From: JACVRW01 sp963846505
GTDB taxonomy: Bacteria > Actinomycetota > Thermoleophilia > Solirubrobacterales > Thermoleophilaceae
DNA length: 64,000 nucleotides
Reading direction: 5' to 3'
Assembly (NCBI GenBank): GCA_963846505.1
Contig: CAWJWD010000001.1
Coordinates: 1-64,000, forward strand
Part shown: in pieces, positions 49,843 to 59,006 of the stretch
Layout: the number at the start of each line of letters is the position of its first letter
Position numbering within the stretch: position 1 is the stretch's first letter
Notes under the pieces: generated by a model
Database searches by the model: none
Told to the model about the DNA's origin: nothing
What the model saw: only the letters and a program-made list of their open reading frames with translations
Translations under genes and position numbers: made by a program

Positions 49843-50238
49843 GTGCCGTCTCGCGTCGCCCTCGCCGTACTGTGCCTGGTCGTCGCCGCCTGGTTGGCGA
49901 TCGGCCTGCGCGACGCGCGGCTCGAGCAAGCGGGCACCGAACTGAGTCGGTCGCCCGCCGCCGCACAGGCGGCGGGCATCGCCCAAGAGGCCGACGAGCA
50001 GCTCGACGACGCCACCCTCCTGAGCCCGGACACCACCCCAGACCTCAACCGCGCCGGTCTGGCGCTGCGCCGCGGCGATCTCGACCGCGGCATCGGCCTG
50101 CTCCGGGAGGTCGTCGAGCGGGAGCCGGAGAACCTGCCTGCCTGGCGCCTGCTGGCGCTAGCCGCCAATGCAGCCGACGACTCCCAGCTCGAGCGAGAGG
50201 CGCTGCGTCGCACGCGCGCCCTCTCCGCCCCGCGCTGA
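49843..50238 (+). CDS. Small membrane-anchored TPR-like protein
   Basis: Intact, 131 residues. One N-terminal membrane segment (VALAVLCLVVAAWLAIGL), then a TPR-like helix pair (LNRAGLALRRGDLDRGIGLL, AWRLLALAANAADDSQ). GTG start. It lies 56 bases downstream of the GT-C gene; convergent with 50243-51571. Role unknown. Confidence 0.6.
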   Translation: MPSRVALAVLCLVVAAWLAIGLRDARLEQAGTELSRSPAAAQAAGIAQEADEQLDDATLLSPDTTPDLNRAGLALRRGDLDRGIGLLREVVEREPENLPAWRLLALAANAADDSQLEREALRRTRALSAPR

Positions 50239-50242
50239 CCGC

Positions 50243-51571
50243 CTACCCCGCGACGCCCTCCCGCAGCCGCTGCGACTGAGCCTCGGCCTTGCCTGCCGGT
50301 GCATGATCCGCGCCGGCGGTCGCGCGCATCCGCGTGCGCAGGCGCTCCCACAGGCAGGCCGCGCCGACTGCCGCGCTGGCGGCGAAGGCGCCGTAGCCCG
50401 GGATCACATAGCGCGCGTCGTAGACCAGGTACACGACCGGCAGCACCATGATCGCCAGGGTGGTGGCGGCGAACAGGATCCCGCCCGAGAGGCGCCGTCC
50501 ACGTGCCAGCCAGATCCCGGCCGAGAGGATCAGGAAGAGGAGCGCCACGGGTCCCTCCAGGCGCGTGCGCCTCTCCCAGCCGAGCATGAATGTGCGCGGG
50601 CCGTCGTTCGTTCTGGTGCTGACTGTGAGGTACCACTCTGACGGCGAGTTGGCGCCCACGCCTCTTGTCAGATACGGGTATTCGACGGGGTTGTTGAGCA
50701 CCACGGGGTTCGAGATCAGCCAGACGACCCCGTCGTAGTTGAAGCCACCGGCCGCTCTCTTGTCGGACGAGGCCCAGAAGCGGGTCAGGTCGTTGGCCGC
50801 GCGTGTGACGAATGTGCCTCTGGCAGGGGTCGCCTGGGGACGATCGCTGCGGGTCAGCATCGGGCCCCCGAAGCCCGTCTCGTGCTTCATCACGACGAGG
50901 TAGCCGCCGAGGACCACCAGCGCCGCCGCGAATCCGCTGGCAGACGCGACCAGGCGCCGTCGCCAAGCACCCGACACGCCCGCCGACAGCCACAGGACGA
51001 CCACGGCTACCAGCGCCAGGCCGATCACGCGCACCGACGCCCCGAGGGCCGCGAGCGCGCCGGCGGCCGCCCCCCAGAGGATCGGCTGACGGTCGAAGGC
51101 CAGGACCGCGCAGAAGACCGCAGCGGCGATGAAGAACGAGAACAGCGACTCGCTCAGCGGAGCGTGCTCCATGAAGAGCACCGGCCCGGCCAGGAGGATG
51201 ACCGCCGCCGGCAGCAGGCCCCACATCGCCGATGCGACGCGACGCACGGAGAAGAACCAGAGGAGCGCGCTGACGATGCCGAGCACGTGCTGGACCAGGA
51301 TCACCAGCGAGACCTGATCGCCGAATCTATGGATGAAGCTCAGAAACGCTGGGTACCCAGCTGGCCAAGGGTTGCCGTTGTGCTCGGCGGCCCACACGAA
51401 CACGTTGGTGTGGGCGGCGATCAGGTAGTAGATGCTGTCGGTGCTCGCGAGGAATCCGGGGCTCTGCGCTTGGCTGAGGAGGACTCGCAGGACGATGCCC
51501 GCGACGACCAGGAGCGCCAGGATCGCGAAGGCCGGCAGATCGCCAGAAATCTTCCGGTGCACGGAAGCCAT
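50243..51571 (-). CDS. Polytopic membrane protein, GT-C glycosyltransferase-like
   Basis: Intact, 442 residues, about 9 to 10 hydrophobic helices. After the first helix is STDSIYYLIAAHTNVFVWA, followed by HNGNPWPAGYPAFLSFIHRF, the GT-C first-loop pattern (Asp before a membrane helix and a P-x-G-Y-P). A soluble loop of about 90 residues contains GGFNYDGVVWLISNPVVLNN. It ends with a basic tail. The acceptor is unknown. It follows the GT39 gene by 21 bases. Confidence 0.65.
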   Translation of the reverse strand: MASVHRKISGDLPAFAILALLVVAGIVLRVLLSQAQSPGFLASTDSIYYLIAAHTNVFVWAAEHNGNPWPAGYPAFLSFIHRFGDQVSLVILVQHVLGIVSALLWFFSVRRVASAMWGLLPAAVILLAGPVLFMEHAPLSESLFSFFIAAAVFCAVLAFDRQPILWGAAAGALAALGASVRVIGLALVAVVVLWLSAGVSGAWRRRLVASASGFAAALVVLGGYLVVMKHETGFGGPMLTRSDRPQATPARGTFVTRAANDLTRFWASSDKRAAGGFNYDGVVWLISNPVVLNNPVEYPYLTRGVGANSPSEWYLTVSTRTNDGPRTFMLGWERRTRLEGPVALLFLILSAGIWLARGRRLSGGILFAATTLAIMVLPVVYLVYDARYVIPGYGAFAASAAVGAACLWERLRTRMRATAGADHAPAGKAEAQSQRLREGVAG

Positions 51572-51592
51572 TACTCAGAAGAGTAACTAGAT

Positions 51593-52966
51593 TCAGGCTT
51601 CCTTGTGCAAATTTTCGGCAGGCTCGCGGGCGAACCGCTCCCGGGACTCCCACAGGGCCACCAGCAGCGGCGCGACCAGCAGGATCAGCAACGGCTCGAG
51701 CGGCATCCGATAGCGGAAGTTGCCGTAGAAGACGAAGCCGTACAGCACCAGCGTCATGCCGAGCGTGACGATCGTCGCGCGTGTCGCCGGGACCGCCCAC
51801 AGCCGGCGCCAGAGCAGGACGAGCGCCAGCACGGTCAGCGCGAGCAGGCCATACCAGGCGGCATCGGCGATCGTGCCGAGCGCCACCGCCGTGCGCGGGT
51901 TCTCGACGATCACCGGCGTGATGCCGCCCGTCGCCGCTGCGCCGGTCAGGCGCTCGCGCTCGATCGCGCTGCGGCCGACGCCGATCGCGCGCGAGTCTCC
52001 GAGCCCGAGGTACAGCAGCTTGCGCGGGATCAACGTGAGCTCCTGGACGGGGTGGTGAACCATCCAGTCGAGCGCGTCGTCGCGCAGCAGCTTCGACTGC
52101 GCGGCGTCGAAGCCCTTCGCGGGCAGCGCCTCGATGCGCTCGAGCACCTCGCCGTCGGGATAGCTCGGACCGCCGTAGGCAGTCGGGTTGTGCCCGGACC
52201 AGAACGTCTGGGCCGAGTTGGTCGAGATGCCGACGGTGGTGTCGAGCGCCAGCGAGTTGCGCACCGCCCAGGGCACGACGACCACGAGCGCGGCCGCCAG
52301 CACGGCCGCGCTGCGCAGCCAGAGCTCGCGCGCCGGCAGGCGGCCCCACCAGACAACCGGCGCCAACACGAGCAGCAGCAGGCCCTCCCCGCGTGTCAGC
52401 GCCGCCACGCCCACGGCCAGGCCGATCGCGACTGCCGACCAGCGCCGGTCCGGCAGCCACGCCAGCAGCGCGAACAGCCCGACGAGCACGAACGCGTACA
52501 GGCTCTCCGCGAGCAGGCCCTCGGCGAGCAGGATCTGGCCGGGCATCAGCGCCGCCAGCACGCCCGCGACGCGCGCCGCCGAGCGCCCGAACGAACGCAG
52601 CGCGACGAGGTACAGCAGCGGCACGGTCAGCGCGCTCACGACGGCGTTGAAGACCTCGCCGGCCGTCGGCTCCGGCCCGGCGACGCGATAGACGAGCGAG
52701 AGCAGGAACGGAAACGCCGGCGGCCAGCGCGAGGTCGGCTCGCCGTTGAAGCCGATGAAGCCCATCCCCTCCGAGAGCGCCTTCGCGGTCGCGTGGTAGA
52801 AGAGCATGTCGTTGAACGGCAGCCCCGCGACGTCCGACAGCACGGGACGGTCGACGGCGAGCACGAAGCCCAGGCGCAACGCCAGGGCGAGCGCGAACAG
52901 GCCGGCCAGCCAGCGCAGCTCGGGACGAACCGTGGCGCGCCGCATGGCCGCCGCGGCGACGCTCAC
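51593..52966 (-). CDS. GT39/ArnT-like membrane glycosyltransferase
   Basis: Intact, 457 residues. GTG at 52966 overlaps the acyltransferase stop by 4 bases (GTGA). It starts RRATVRPELRWLAGLFALAL and has about ten helices with the loop PFNDMLFYHATAKALSEGMG and SRWPPAFPFLLSLVYRVAG (GT-C, Asp then R-x-P-P-x-F-P). VRNSLALDTTVGISTNSAQT and the FWSGHNPTAYGGPSYPDGEV loop are typical of this family. It likely adds a sugar on the outer face. Confidence 0.8.
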   Translation of the reverse strand: MSVAAAAMRRATVRPELRWLAGLFALALALRLGFVLAVDRPVLSDVAGLPFNDMLFYHATAKALSEGMGFIGFNGEPTSRWPPAFPFLLSLVYRVAGPEPTAGEVFNAVVSALTVPLLYLVALRSFGRSAARVAGVLAALMPGQILLAEGLLAESLYAFVLVGLFALLAWLPDRRWSAVAIGLAVGVAALTRGEGLLLLVLAPVVWWGRLPARELWLRSAAVLAAALVVVVPWAVRNSLALDTTVGISTNSAQTFWSGHNPTAYGGPSYPDGEVLERIEALPAKGFDAAQSKLLRDDALDWMVHHPVQELTLIPRKLLYLGLGDSRAIGVGRSAIERERLTGAAATGGITPVIVENPRTAVALGTIADAAWYGLLALTVLALVLLWRRLWAVPATRATIVTLGMTLVLYGFVFYGNFRYRMPLEPLLILLVAPLLVALWESRERFAREPAENLHKEA

Positions 52967-54228
52967 ACGACGCTCCCCGAGCGCGAGACGACGGGCTCTT
53001 CCGGCACGGCGCCGGGTCCCCGCGCGGCTACCTCCGTGCGCCGGCGGCGATCCGGCACGAGGCGCTTGAAGCGCAGCAGCGGCCGCTCGAGCGCGAACCA
53101 GCTGATCGTCGCGAGCCCGACCGCCGCCGCGAGCCCGACCACGAACCAGACCAGCACGACCGGGACCGGCCCGTCGTTGTCGAAGTAGAGGAACTGCCAC
53201 TCGGCGAGCTGCGTGTAGACGCCGTAGTGCCAGAGGTAGATCCCGTACGAGACCACGCCGAGGTAGAGCATCACGCGCCAGCTGAGGAAGCTGCGCACGA
53301 GACCGCGGCCCTGATCGCCGAAGACGGCGGGCAGCAGCAGTCCCAGGCCGATCAGCGCATACAGGTAGTGCCGCTCGAAGACCTGGTCCGCCGTGACGCT
53401 GGCCGAGAACGGGTTGCGGCCGTCGAGGCCGATCTGCGTGCTCACGGCCCAGAAGCAGACGCCGGCGAGCAGCCAGCCGAGCACGGGGAAGCGGTCGAGC
53501 GGCCGCAGCCAGCGCCACAGCTCGCCGTCGCGTTCGGCCACCGCGACGCTCATCACCGCCAGCCCCATCCCGATCGCGAACTGGTCCAGGAAGGCGGGCA
53601 GATACAGCAGGCCCTGCACGGCGTTCGCGTGGTCGGGGTCGGGTGCGGTCGAGACGCGCCAGAGCTTCCACGCGACGGCGATCGCGAAGATCGTCGCCAG
53701 CGCGGCGGCCTCGGTCAGGTAGCGCGCACGGCGCGTGCGCGCCGGCAGCGCCGCGACCGCGACCGCGAACAGCGGCAGGAAGGCGTAGAAGCTGATCTCC
53801 GTGCACAGCGTCCACGCCTGCGGCAGCCCGCCGAGGACGTAGGTGGACGAGTAGATCTGCGCGAAGCCGTAGTAGAGCGGGCCGGCGTCCCAGGTGAAGA
53901 CGTGCGGCAACCCGAGCACCAGCGCGGTGATCGTGAGCGCGACCCAGTACGCCGGCACGATCCGCAGCAGCCGCCGCCACGCGTACGCGCGCGCCGACGG
54001 GCGCGGCTCGTCCGCCATGCGCGCGACGACGAACGGCCGGTAGAGCAGGAAGCCGCTGATCAGGAAGAAGATCGCGACGCCGACCTCGAGCCGCGCGGTG
54101 TAGGCGACGAAGGGGCTGTCGGTCGCCTCGAAGCCCGATTGGAAGGCGGCGTGGGTGGCGACGACGCTGATCGCCGCGATCGCGCGCAGCGAGTCGAAGA
54201 GCGGGAAGCGGGCCGAGCGGACGTTCAT
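52963..54228 (-). CDS. Acyltransferase family 3 (OafA-like)
   Basis: Intact, 421 residues, about ten hydrophobic helices. It begins MNVRSARFPLFDSLRAIAAI with the catalytic His-bearing motif SVVATHAAFQSGFEATD and VGVAIFFLISGFLLYRPFVV, then R-R-L-L-R-I-V-P-A-Y-W. It acetylates or acylates sugars of surface glycans. ATG at 54228 overlaps the methyltransferase stop (ATGA). Confidence 0.88.
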   Translation of the reverse strand: MNVRSARFPLFDSLRAIAAISVVATHAAFQSGFEATDSPFVAYTARLEVGVAIFFLISGFLLYRPFVVARMADEPRPSARAYAWRRLLRIVPAYWVALTITALVLGLPHVFTWDAGPLYYGFAQIYSSTYVLGGLPQAWTLCTEISFYAFLPLFAVAVAALPARTRRARYLTEAAALATIFAIAVAWKLWRVSTAPDPDHANAVQGLLYLPAFLDQFAIGMGLAVMSVAVAERDGELWRWLRPLDRFPVLGWLLAGVCFWAVSTQIGLDGRNPFSASVTADQVFERHYLYALIGLGLLLPAVFGDQGRGLVRSFLSWRVMLYLGVVSYGIYLWHYGVYTQLAEWQFLYFDNDGPVPVVLVWFVVGLAAAVGLATISWFALERPLLRFKRLVPDRRRRTEVAARGPGAVPEEPVVSRSGSVV

Positions 54229-54992
54229 CGGCGCTTGCGCACGCGGATGACGCAGTTCCAGGTCACGAGCTCGCGCAAGCCGGGGATGCGGCAGAGGAGG
54301 GCCAGCCGCGGCCAGTAGCGCGGCTCGACGCGCTCGACCTCCAGGTCGGGCAGCGACCGCACGAAGCGCAGCGTCGGCCCGATGTGCACCGGCCAGAGCC
54401 CGTCGCCGTAGGCGTTCTTGCGCGGCGGGCCGTGGCGGCGCTCGTAGAGACGCGGCCCGCGCTCGGGCCCGAGCAGGTGGTACGGGCTCATGTCGTGCCC
54501 GCCCCAGGGCGAGTACCAGTTCGTCCAGGAGACGTAGCCCCAGCCACCGGGGCGCAGCACGCGCACGCACTCGGCGATCACGGCCTGCGCGTCGGGCGTG
54601 TGCTCGAGCATGTTCGAGCAGAAGACGCCGTCGACGCTGCCGTCCTGGAGCGGCAGCTCGCGCGCGTCGGCGATCAGCGCACCCTCCGGCGGCGCCCCGC
54701 CGGCGTAGGTCATCTCGGCGGGGTCGTTGTCGACCGGGATCACGCGCGCGCCATGTGCACGCAGCGCGTCGGTGTAGAAGCCGGGCCCGCAGCCGAGGTC
54801 GAGCACCGTCTGGCCGTCCAGCGGCCCGTTGCGGCGATCGAGGTCGTCGGCCGCCTCGGCGGCGAGCAGCCGGTAGAAGGGCTCGGGGTCTTCACGCTCG
54901 CGGCGGAAGAGCCGCCACAGCGTGCGTACGCGCGCGAGCCCCTGCGGGCGCTGCGCCGAGACGACCCCCTCTCCTGGCACGCGCGCAAGCAT
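54225..54992 (-). CDS. SAM-dependent methyltransferase (class I, type 11)
   Basis: Intact, 255 residues. The ATG at 54992 (MLARVPGEG) is preferred to a longer open frame beginning at 55160, which would overlap the divergent gene. SAM motif I is TVLDLGCGPGFYTDALRAHG, then IADARELPLQDGSVDGVFCS and NMLEHTPDAQAVIAECVRVL. The C-terminus is basic (IRVRKRR). First gene of a four-gene run (MT, acyltransferase, GT39, GT-C), each overlapping or 21 bases apart. Confidence 0.85.
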   Translation of the reverse strand: MLARVPGEGVVSAQRPQGLARVRTLWRLFRREREDPEPFYRLLAAEAADDLDRRNGPLDGQTVLDLGCGPGFYTDALRAHGARVIPVDNDPAEMTYAGGAPPEGALIADARELPLQDGSVDGVFCSNMLEHTPDAQAVIAECVRVLRPGGWGYVSWTNWYSPWGGHDMSPYHLLGPERGPRLYERRHGPPRKNAYGDGLWPVHIGPTLRFVRSLPDLEVERVEPRYWPRLALLCRIPGLRELVTWNCVIRVRKRR

Positions 54993-55081
54993 TGCAGCCG
55001 GCCATGCGGCCCGGGTGCCGTGGTGTCGCGCGTTGCCGGGCGCCCAGAGCGTTAGCCTGCGAACGGACCGAGCCGGCAGCT

Positions 55082-56815
55082 GTGTCCGAGGCCTCAGCCA
55101 CGCATCCCTTGGCAGATCCCCGCCCCTCGACGCCGGCGGCGTCGACGGCAGGCCGCCCACGCTGGCGGCGGCTCGGGCTCGGTCGCTTCGAGCTGGCGGT
55201 GCTCGGTCTGCTGGCCCTCTGCTCGTGCGCGGTGCTGCTCGACTCGGTCCAGATCGCGCTGCGCGAGGACGGGGTGCTCTGGGGCGCCGACAGCCCGGTC
55301 ATCGGCGACACCGCCCAGTACCTCGCGTTGGTGCGCGACGCGGCGCAGGGGGTGCTCGTCGGCAACCCGTTCGACATGCGCCCGGACGTCGACAGCCTGC
55401 TGCACCCCGGCTGGGTGCTCACCGGCGCCCTGACCGCCCTCGGCCTCTCGCCCGGCCTGGCGCTGCTGCTGTTCAAGCCGGTCGCGGTCGCGGCGGTCTT
55501 CCTCGGCGCGCACCTCTACACGCGGCGGCTGTTCGAGGACCGCTTCCAGCGCCGCATCGCACTCGTGCTCGCGCTGTTCGCCCTCAGCCCCGTGCTGGCG
55601 GCGATCGACGTCGTCAACGTGCTGCGGCTCGACCAGGTCCCCTACGCCGGCACCGTCGAGCGCCAGTTCGTCTCGATCGGCCGCGAGCTGATGCCGATCG
55701 CGCAGCTGCTGGGCTATCCGTGGGCGGCGATCACGGTCGGGCTGATGCCGTTGGTGCTGCTCGCCTACGAGCGCGGCCGCCGCGGCCAGCCGCGCTACCT
55801 CGCGCTCGCCGCGACCGGGCTGGCGCTCTGCTGCTGGCTGCACCCCTGGCAGGGCGCGACCGTCTGGCTGGTGATCGCGGCGGTGGAGCTCGCCGGCGCC
55901 GTGCGCACGCTCCGAGCCGCTCGCGGCGGCGACGCTCGAGAGCCGTCGCCGTTTGCCGTACGCCGAGCGGCCGTCGTCCGTCGGCTCCTGCGTCGCGCGC
56001 TTCCGGTGCTCGCCGTCGGCGCGCTCCCGCTCGTCTACTTCTACGTCCTCAACGTCGCCGACTCGGGCTATCGCCGCCTCGGCCTGCTGCTCGACGGTGG
56101 CTTCTGGCGCCCGCAGGTGCTTGCCGCTGCGCTGATACCCGTCGTGATCCCGGCGCTGCTGGCCTACCGCCTCCCGGTACGCAGCTTCCAGGAGGCGGCG
56201 GCGCGCTGGTGGCTGCCGATCGCGCTGGTGGTCTACGTCCAACCTGCCGGCACGTTTCGCAACCACGCCGTCGAGGGCTTGGCGCTGCCGCTGGCCGTGC
56301 TCGCCGTCACGGGCCTCGCGGCGCTGCCCTGGTCGCGTTGGCGACCCGCGTGGTCGAGCCGCGCCGTGGCGCTCGGCGTCGTCGCCCTGTTCTGCGTCCC
56401 GGCCGTGGCGATGCAGCTGCTGATCGCCCACACCAGCGTCCGCGACCCCGACACCCGCCCCTACCTCGTCCAGGGCGAAGCCGACGCGCTGCGCGCCCTC
56501 GACGACGATCCTCGCCCCGGCGGGGTGCTGGCGCCGGGTCCGATCACGCTGCTCGTGCCCGGGCTCACCGGCCGCGAGATCTGGTCCTCGGGGCTGATCT
56601 GGACTCCCGACGCCTATCAGCGCTCCGCTCAGACGCAGGAGCTGTTCGAGAGACGCATGCCAGCTGCGGAGGCGCGGATCCTCGTGCGCGGCAGCGGCGC
56701 GCGCTTCCTGTTGAGCGACTGCCACGGCGAGCGGCCGGACCTGACCCACGAGCTGAGCGGCCTGGTCGCACGGACCCGCCAGTTCGGCTGCGCGCGGCTC
56801 TACGAGCTGCGATGA
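55082..56815 (+). CDS. Large polytopic membrane protein, GT-C-like
   Basis: Intact, 577 residues. The GTG at 55082 (VSEASATHPLADPRP) is chosen since upstream codons run through the divergent gene. About ten hydrophobic helices; after helix one is ADSPVIGDTAQYLALVRDAA and then SLLHPGWVLTGALTALGL, similar to GT-C first loops (Asp near a Y-L-x-L). PAGTFRNHAVEGLALPLAVL lies in a later loop. The C-terminal ~120 residues are soluble. Substrate unknown. Divergent from the methyltransferase gene. Confidence 0.65.
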   Translation: MSEASATHPLADPRPSTPAASTAGRPRWRRLGLGRFELAVLGLLALCSCAVLLDSVQIALREDGVLWGADSPVIGDTAQYLALVRDAAQGVLVGNPFDMRPDVDSLLHPGWVLTGALTALGLSPGLALLLFKPVAVAAVFLGAHLYTRRLFEDRFQRRIALVLALFALSPVLAAIDVVNVLRLDQVPYAGTVERQFVSIGRELMPIAQLLGYPWAAITVGLMPLVLLAYERGRRGQPRYLALAATGLALCCWLHPWQGATVWLVIAAVELAGAVRTLRAARGGDAREPSPFAVRRAAVVRRLLRRALPVLAVGALPLVYFYVLNVADSGYRRLGLLLDGGFWRPQVLAAALIPVVIPALLAYRLPVRSFQEAAARWWLPIALVVYVQPAGTFRNHAVEGLALPLAVLAVTGLAALPWSRWRPAWSSRAVALGVVALFCVPAVAMQLLIAHTSVRDPDTRPYLVQGEADALRALDDDPRPGGVLAPGPITLLVPGLTGREIWSSGLIWTPDAYQRSAQTQELFERRMPAAEARILVRGSGARFLLSDCHGERPDLTHELSGLVARTRQFGCARLYELR

Positions 56816-56834
56816 GCAACTGCACCGCCAGCTG

Positions 56835-58001
56835 ATGCCCACGCCCCCGCCACGCCCCAACCGCTTCACCGCCGGCGATCCCCTGCGCGCCCTCGCCGCG
56901 CTCGCGATCGTGCTCGTCCACGTCGCCTATCAGTTCGCCTTCCAGCCGGGTGGGATCAGCGGCAGCCTCGGCGAGCTGCCCGACCGCTTCCTCACCGCGC
57001 TGCCGGTCGCGGTCAACGTCTTCTTCGTCCTCTCCGGCTACCTGATCGCCCGGCCGTTCGTGCGCGCCTACCTCGACGGCGACGGCGTCCCTCGCGTCGG
57101 GCGCTACCTGCGCAACCGCGCGCTGCGGATCGTGCCGGCCTACTGGGCCGTGCTCACCGTGCTGCTGCTGATCTACGGCACGGTCGGCTCCGGCTTCTGG
57201 GGCGTGCTCGGCACCTACGCCTTCCTGCAGAACCTGTTCCTCATCCCCGCCCGTGGGCTGTTCATGCAGACCTGGTCGGTGATCGTCGAGGTCGGCTTCT
57301 ACCTGCTGATGCCCGTGGCGGCGATCGCGCTCACCGCCCTCACCCGCCGCGCCGACCGACGCGCCCGGCTGCGGGTGCTCGCCGTCACGCTTACCGTCGT
57401 CTGGCTGGCCAGCGCCCTGCTGCGCAACGCCGTGCCCGAGACCATCGGCCCCTTCGACAAGCTGCAGTTCCTCTCCCTGTCGTTCCTCTGGAGCTTCGTC
57501 CCCGGCATCGCTCTCGCGACGATCGAGCTGTCGACCCTCCGCGACCGCTGCGCGCGCATCCGGGCGCTGCCATTCGCGCTGCTCGCGGTCGCCGTCGCCG
57601 GCTACGGGGCGCTGATGGCCCTGCACGCGGCACCGGGCCTCGAGCGCTCCTGGGCGGTGATCCTCGCCTCCACGCTCGCGAGCGCCGCCATCGTCGCCGC
57701 TCCGCTTATGCTCCAGTGGAGCGACCGCCCCTGCTGGCGCTGGCTCGACAACCGCCCGCTGCACTGGATCGGCCTGCGCTCCTACAGCCTCTACCTCGTC
57801 CACGTCACCGTCATCGAGGAACTACGCGACCCCGTCTTCGACCTCGCGTCCGGCTGGCCGGCCTTCGCACTCCTCCTGGCGCTCGGGCTCCCAGCCTCGC
57901 TCCTGCTCTCCCACCTCACCTACGAGCTCGTCGAACGGCCGTTCCTCCAACGACGGCTGCCCTGGCGCAAGCCCGCACCAGAAGCAGCCATAGCGAGCTG
58001 A
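56835..58001 (+). CDS. Acyltransferase family 3 (OafA-like), second copy
   Basis: Intact, 388 residues. It begins RFTAGDPLRALAALAIVLVH (catalytic His in VHVAYQFAF) and NVFFVLSGYLIARPFV, with NRALRIVPAYWAVL, the AT3 signature. About ten helices. It lies 19 bases after the 55082 gene. A different sequence from the 53-54 kb copy, so it probably acylates a different position or glycan. Confidence 0.88.
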   Translation: MPTPPPRPNRFTAGDPLRALAALAIVLVHVAYQFAFQPGGISGSLGELPDRFLTALPVAVNVFFVLSGYLIARPFVRAYLDGDGVPRVGRYLRNRALRIVPAYWAVLTVLLLIYGTVGSGFWGVLGTYAFLQNLFLIPARGLFMQTWSVIVEVGFYLLMPVAAIALTALTRRADRRARLRVLAVTLTVVWLASALLRNAVPETIGPFDKLQFLSLSFLWSFVPGIALATIELSTLRDRCARIRALPFALLAVAVAGYGALMALHAAPGLERSWAVILASTLASAAIVAAPLMLQWSDRPCWRWLDNRPLHWIGLRSYSLYLVHVTVIEELRDPVFDLASGWPAFALLLALGLPASLLLSHLTYELVERPFLQRRLPWRKPAPEAAIAS

Positions 58002-58076
58002 CAGCGGCGGACGGCCCTCTGTTCTCTGCCGCCCGGGACGGCCGCCACGGAACTCGAGGCCGCTCCTGGCGTCTTT

Positions 58077-58105
58077 TTGGCGAATTCTCTTCACTGCTGT
58101 AAACT
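58077..58105 (+). promoter_or_regulatory. Promoter of the 58.3 kb six-cysteine gene
   Basis: TTGGCG (58077-58082), 17-base spacer, TAAACT (58100-58105). The opposite-strand paralogue at 59.6 kb has TTGACA-16-TAAACT in the same sequence context (CTGTAAACTTC then TATTGC), so this promoter is supported by conservation. The leader to the ATG at 58269 is about 157 bases. Confidence 0.75.
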
Positions 58106-58211
58106 TCGAGACTATTGCGATCTAGCTGCAGGTCTTCCGTTCACACGAATGGACCGAGCGCAGCAAGGCATGAAAAGGAGGTCTCGGCCCAGCCGAGCCG
58201 GCCGGTCATTC

Positions 58212-58230
58212 TCGGTTCCGCTCGAACCGA
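58212..58230 (+). promoter_or_regulatory. Leader hairpin conserved in both six-cysteine genes
   Basis: TCGGTTC (58212-58218), loop CGCTC, GAACCGA (58224-58230). Its equivalent in the paralogue has GGTTC/GAACC arms in the same position, about 30 to 40 bases before each ATG. It is just upstream of the GGAAGGA ribosome binding site. Confidence 0.6.
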
Positions 58231-58268
58231 CTTGTCACGCTTCCCCCGACAGGAAGGACTGCTCCGTC

Positions 58269-58853
58269 ATGACCGTTTCACTTAGCCGCCTCGCGGTCTC
58301 GCTCCTCGCAACGCTCAGCGTCGTGGCGATCGCAGCCGCACCAGCCTCTGCAACCGTCACAGCCAGAGCGAGCAGCGGAAGAATCACCGCCAACTCCAGA
58401 GACTCCGTCTTCACCAGAGGCGGCATCGGGTTTAGATGCGCGACAAGCACATTCGCCGGCACTGTCGCAGCCGACGGACTCAGCGCCTCAGTCGAGCTCG
58501 ACTTCTCGAATGGCGGTAGAACCACATGCAATGGCCCCCTCTCGTCATGTGAGGTCACCACAAGCAGAAGAACCCCCACAACCATCACACTCAGATCAAC
58601 CGCCTCAACCGCAGGCAGAGGCGCCACCCTCGACGTCCTGATCGATGCCAACTACACACTCGATATCAGCTGCCAGAGCGGCGCTGTCGTCTGCACAATC
58701 CCAGGGCCGCAGACCATCAGAGCAGCAGGCACCATCACCCAGGGCACCCCGTCCAGACTCGCCGCCAACGCAAGAGGCATCAGATGCACCGAAGGCGGCA
58801 CCATCGACCTCACCGGCAACTACACCATCACCGAGACCATCACCATCTCATGA
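58269..58853 (+). CDS. Small secreted six-cysteine protein, subfamily 2 (copy A)
   Basis: Intact, 194 residues. The ATG at 58269 has GGAAGGA about 11 bases upstream and aligns with the paralogue's ATG (MTVSLSRLAV versus MTVGRSGLAV). An in-frame upstream ATG at 58170 would add 33 residues but the upstream region is better conserved as a leader than as protein. Signal peptide (LAVSLLATLSVVAIAAAPASA) ends before TVTARASSG. Six cysteines follow with spacings x29, x6, x40, x6, x30 (contexts FRC, TTC, SSC, ISC, VVC, IRC). The protein ends in GTIDLTGNYTITETITIS, a beta-strand pattern. Function unknown; convergent with its paralogue at 59007-59588. Confidence 0.85.
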   Translation: MTVSLSRLAVSLLATLSVVAIAAAPASATVTARASSGRITANSRDSVFTRGGIGFRCATSTFAGTVAADGLSASVELDFSNGGRTTCNGPLSSCEVTTSRRTPTTITLRSTASTAGRGATLDVLIDANYTLDISCQSGAVVCTIPGPQTIRAAGTITQGTPSRLAANARGIRCTEGGTIDLTGNYTITETITIS

Positions 58854-58934
58854 ACAACCCAGGGAACGGCGGGGGACGGGGGCGGCGCCAACCCTCCACC
58901 ACGTTTTCGCAGATCTCATAGCCTCCGAGAACCC

Positions 58935-58966
58935 CCGAGCGGGGCCGATGCGCTGGCCCCACTCGG
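58935..58966. terminator. Bidirectional terminator hairpin between convergent six-cysteine genes
   Basis: CCGAGCGGGGCC (58935-58946), loop GATGCGCT, GGCCCCACTCGG (58955-58966), with one C-A mismatch in the arms. It lies between the two stops (58853 and 59007) and can serve both genes. Confidence 0.55.
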
Positions 58967-59006
58967 CTGGCTCGAGAACACGCACTCCCGAGCAGTAGGG
59001 CCCCCG

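Noticed and set aside
58170..58268. N-terminal extension of six-cysteine copy A from the ATG at 58170
   Set aside because: It is in frame, but the aligned region of copy B differs by a one-base gap in its best conserved element, which argues for conserved leader rather than protein. The signal peptide starts naturally at 58269.
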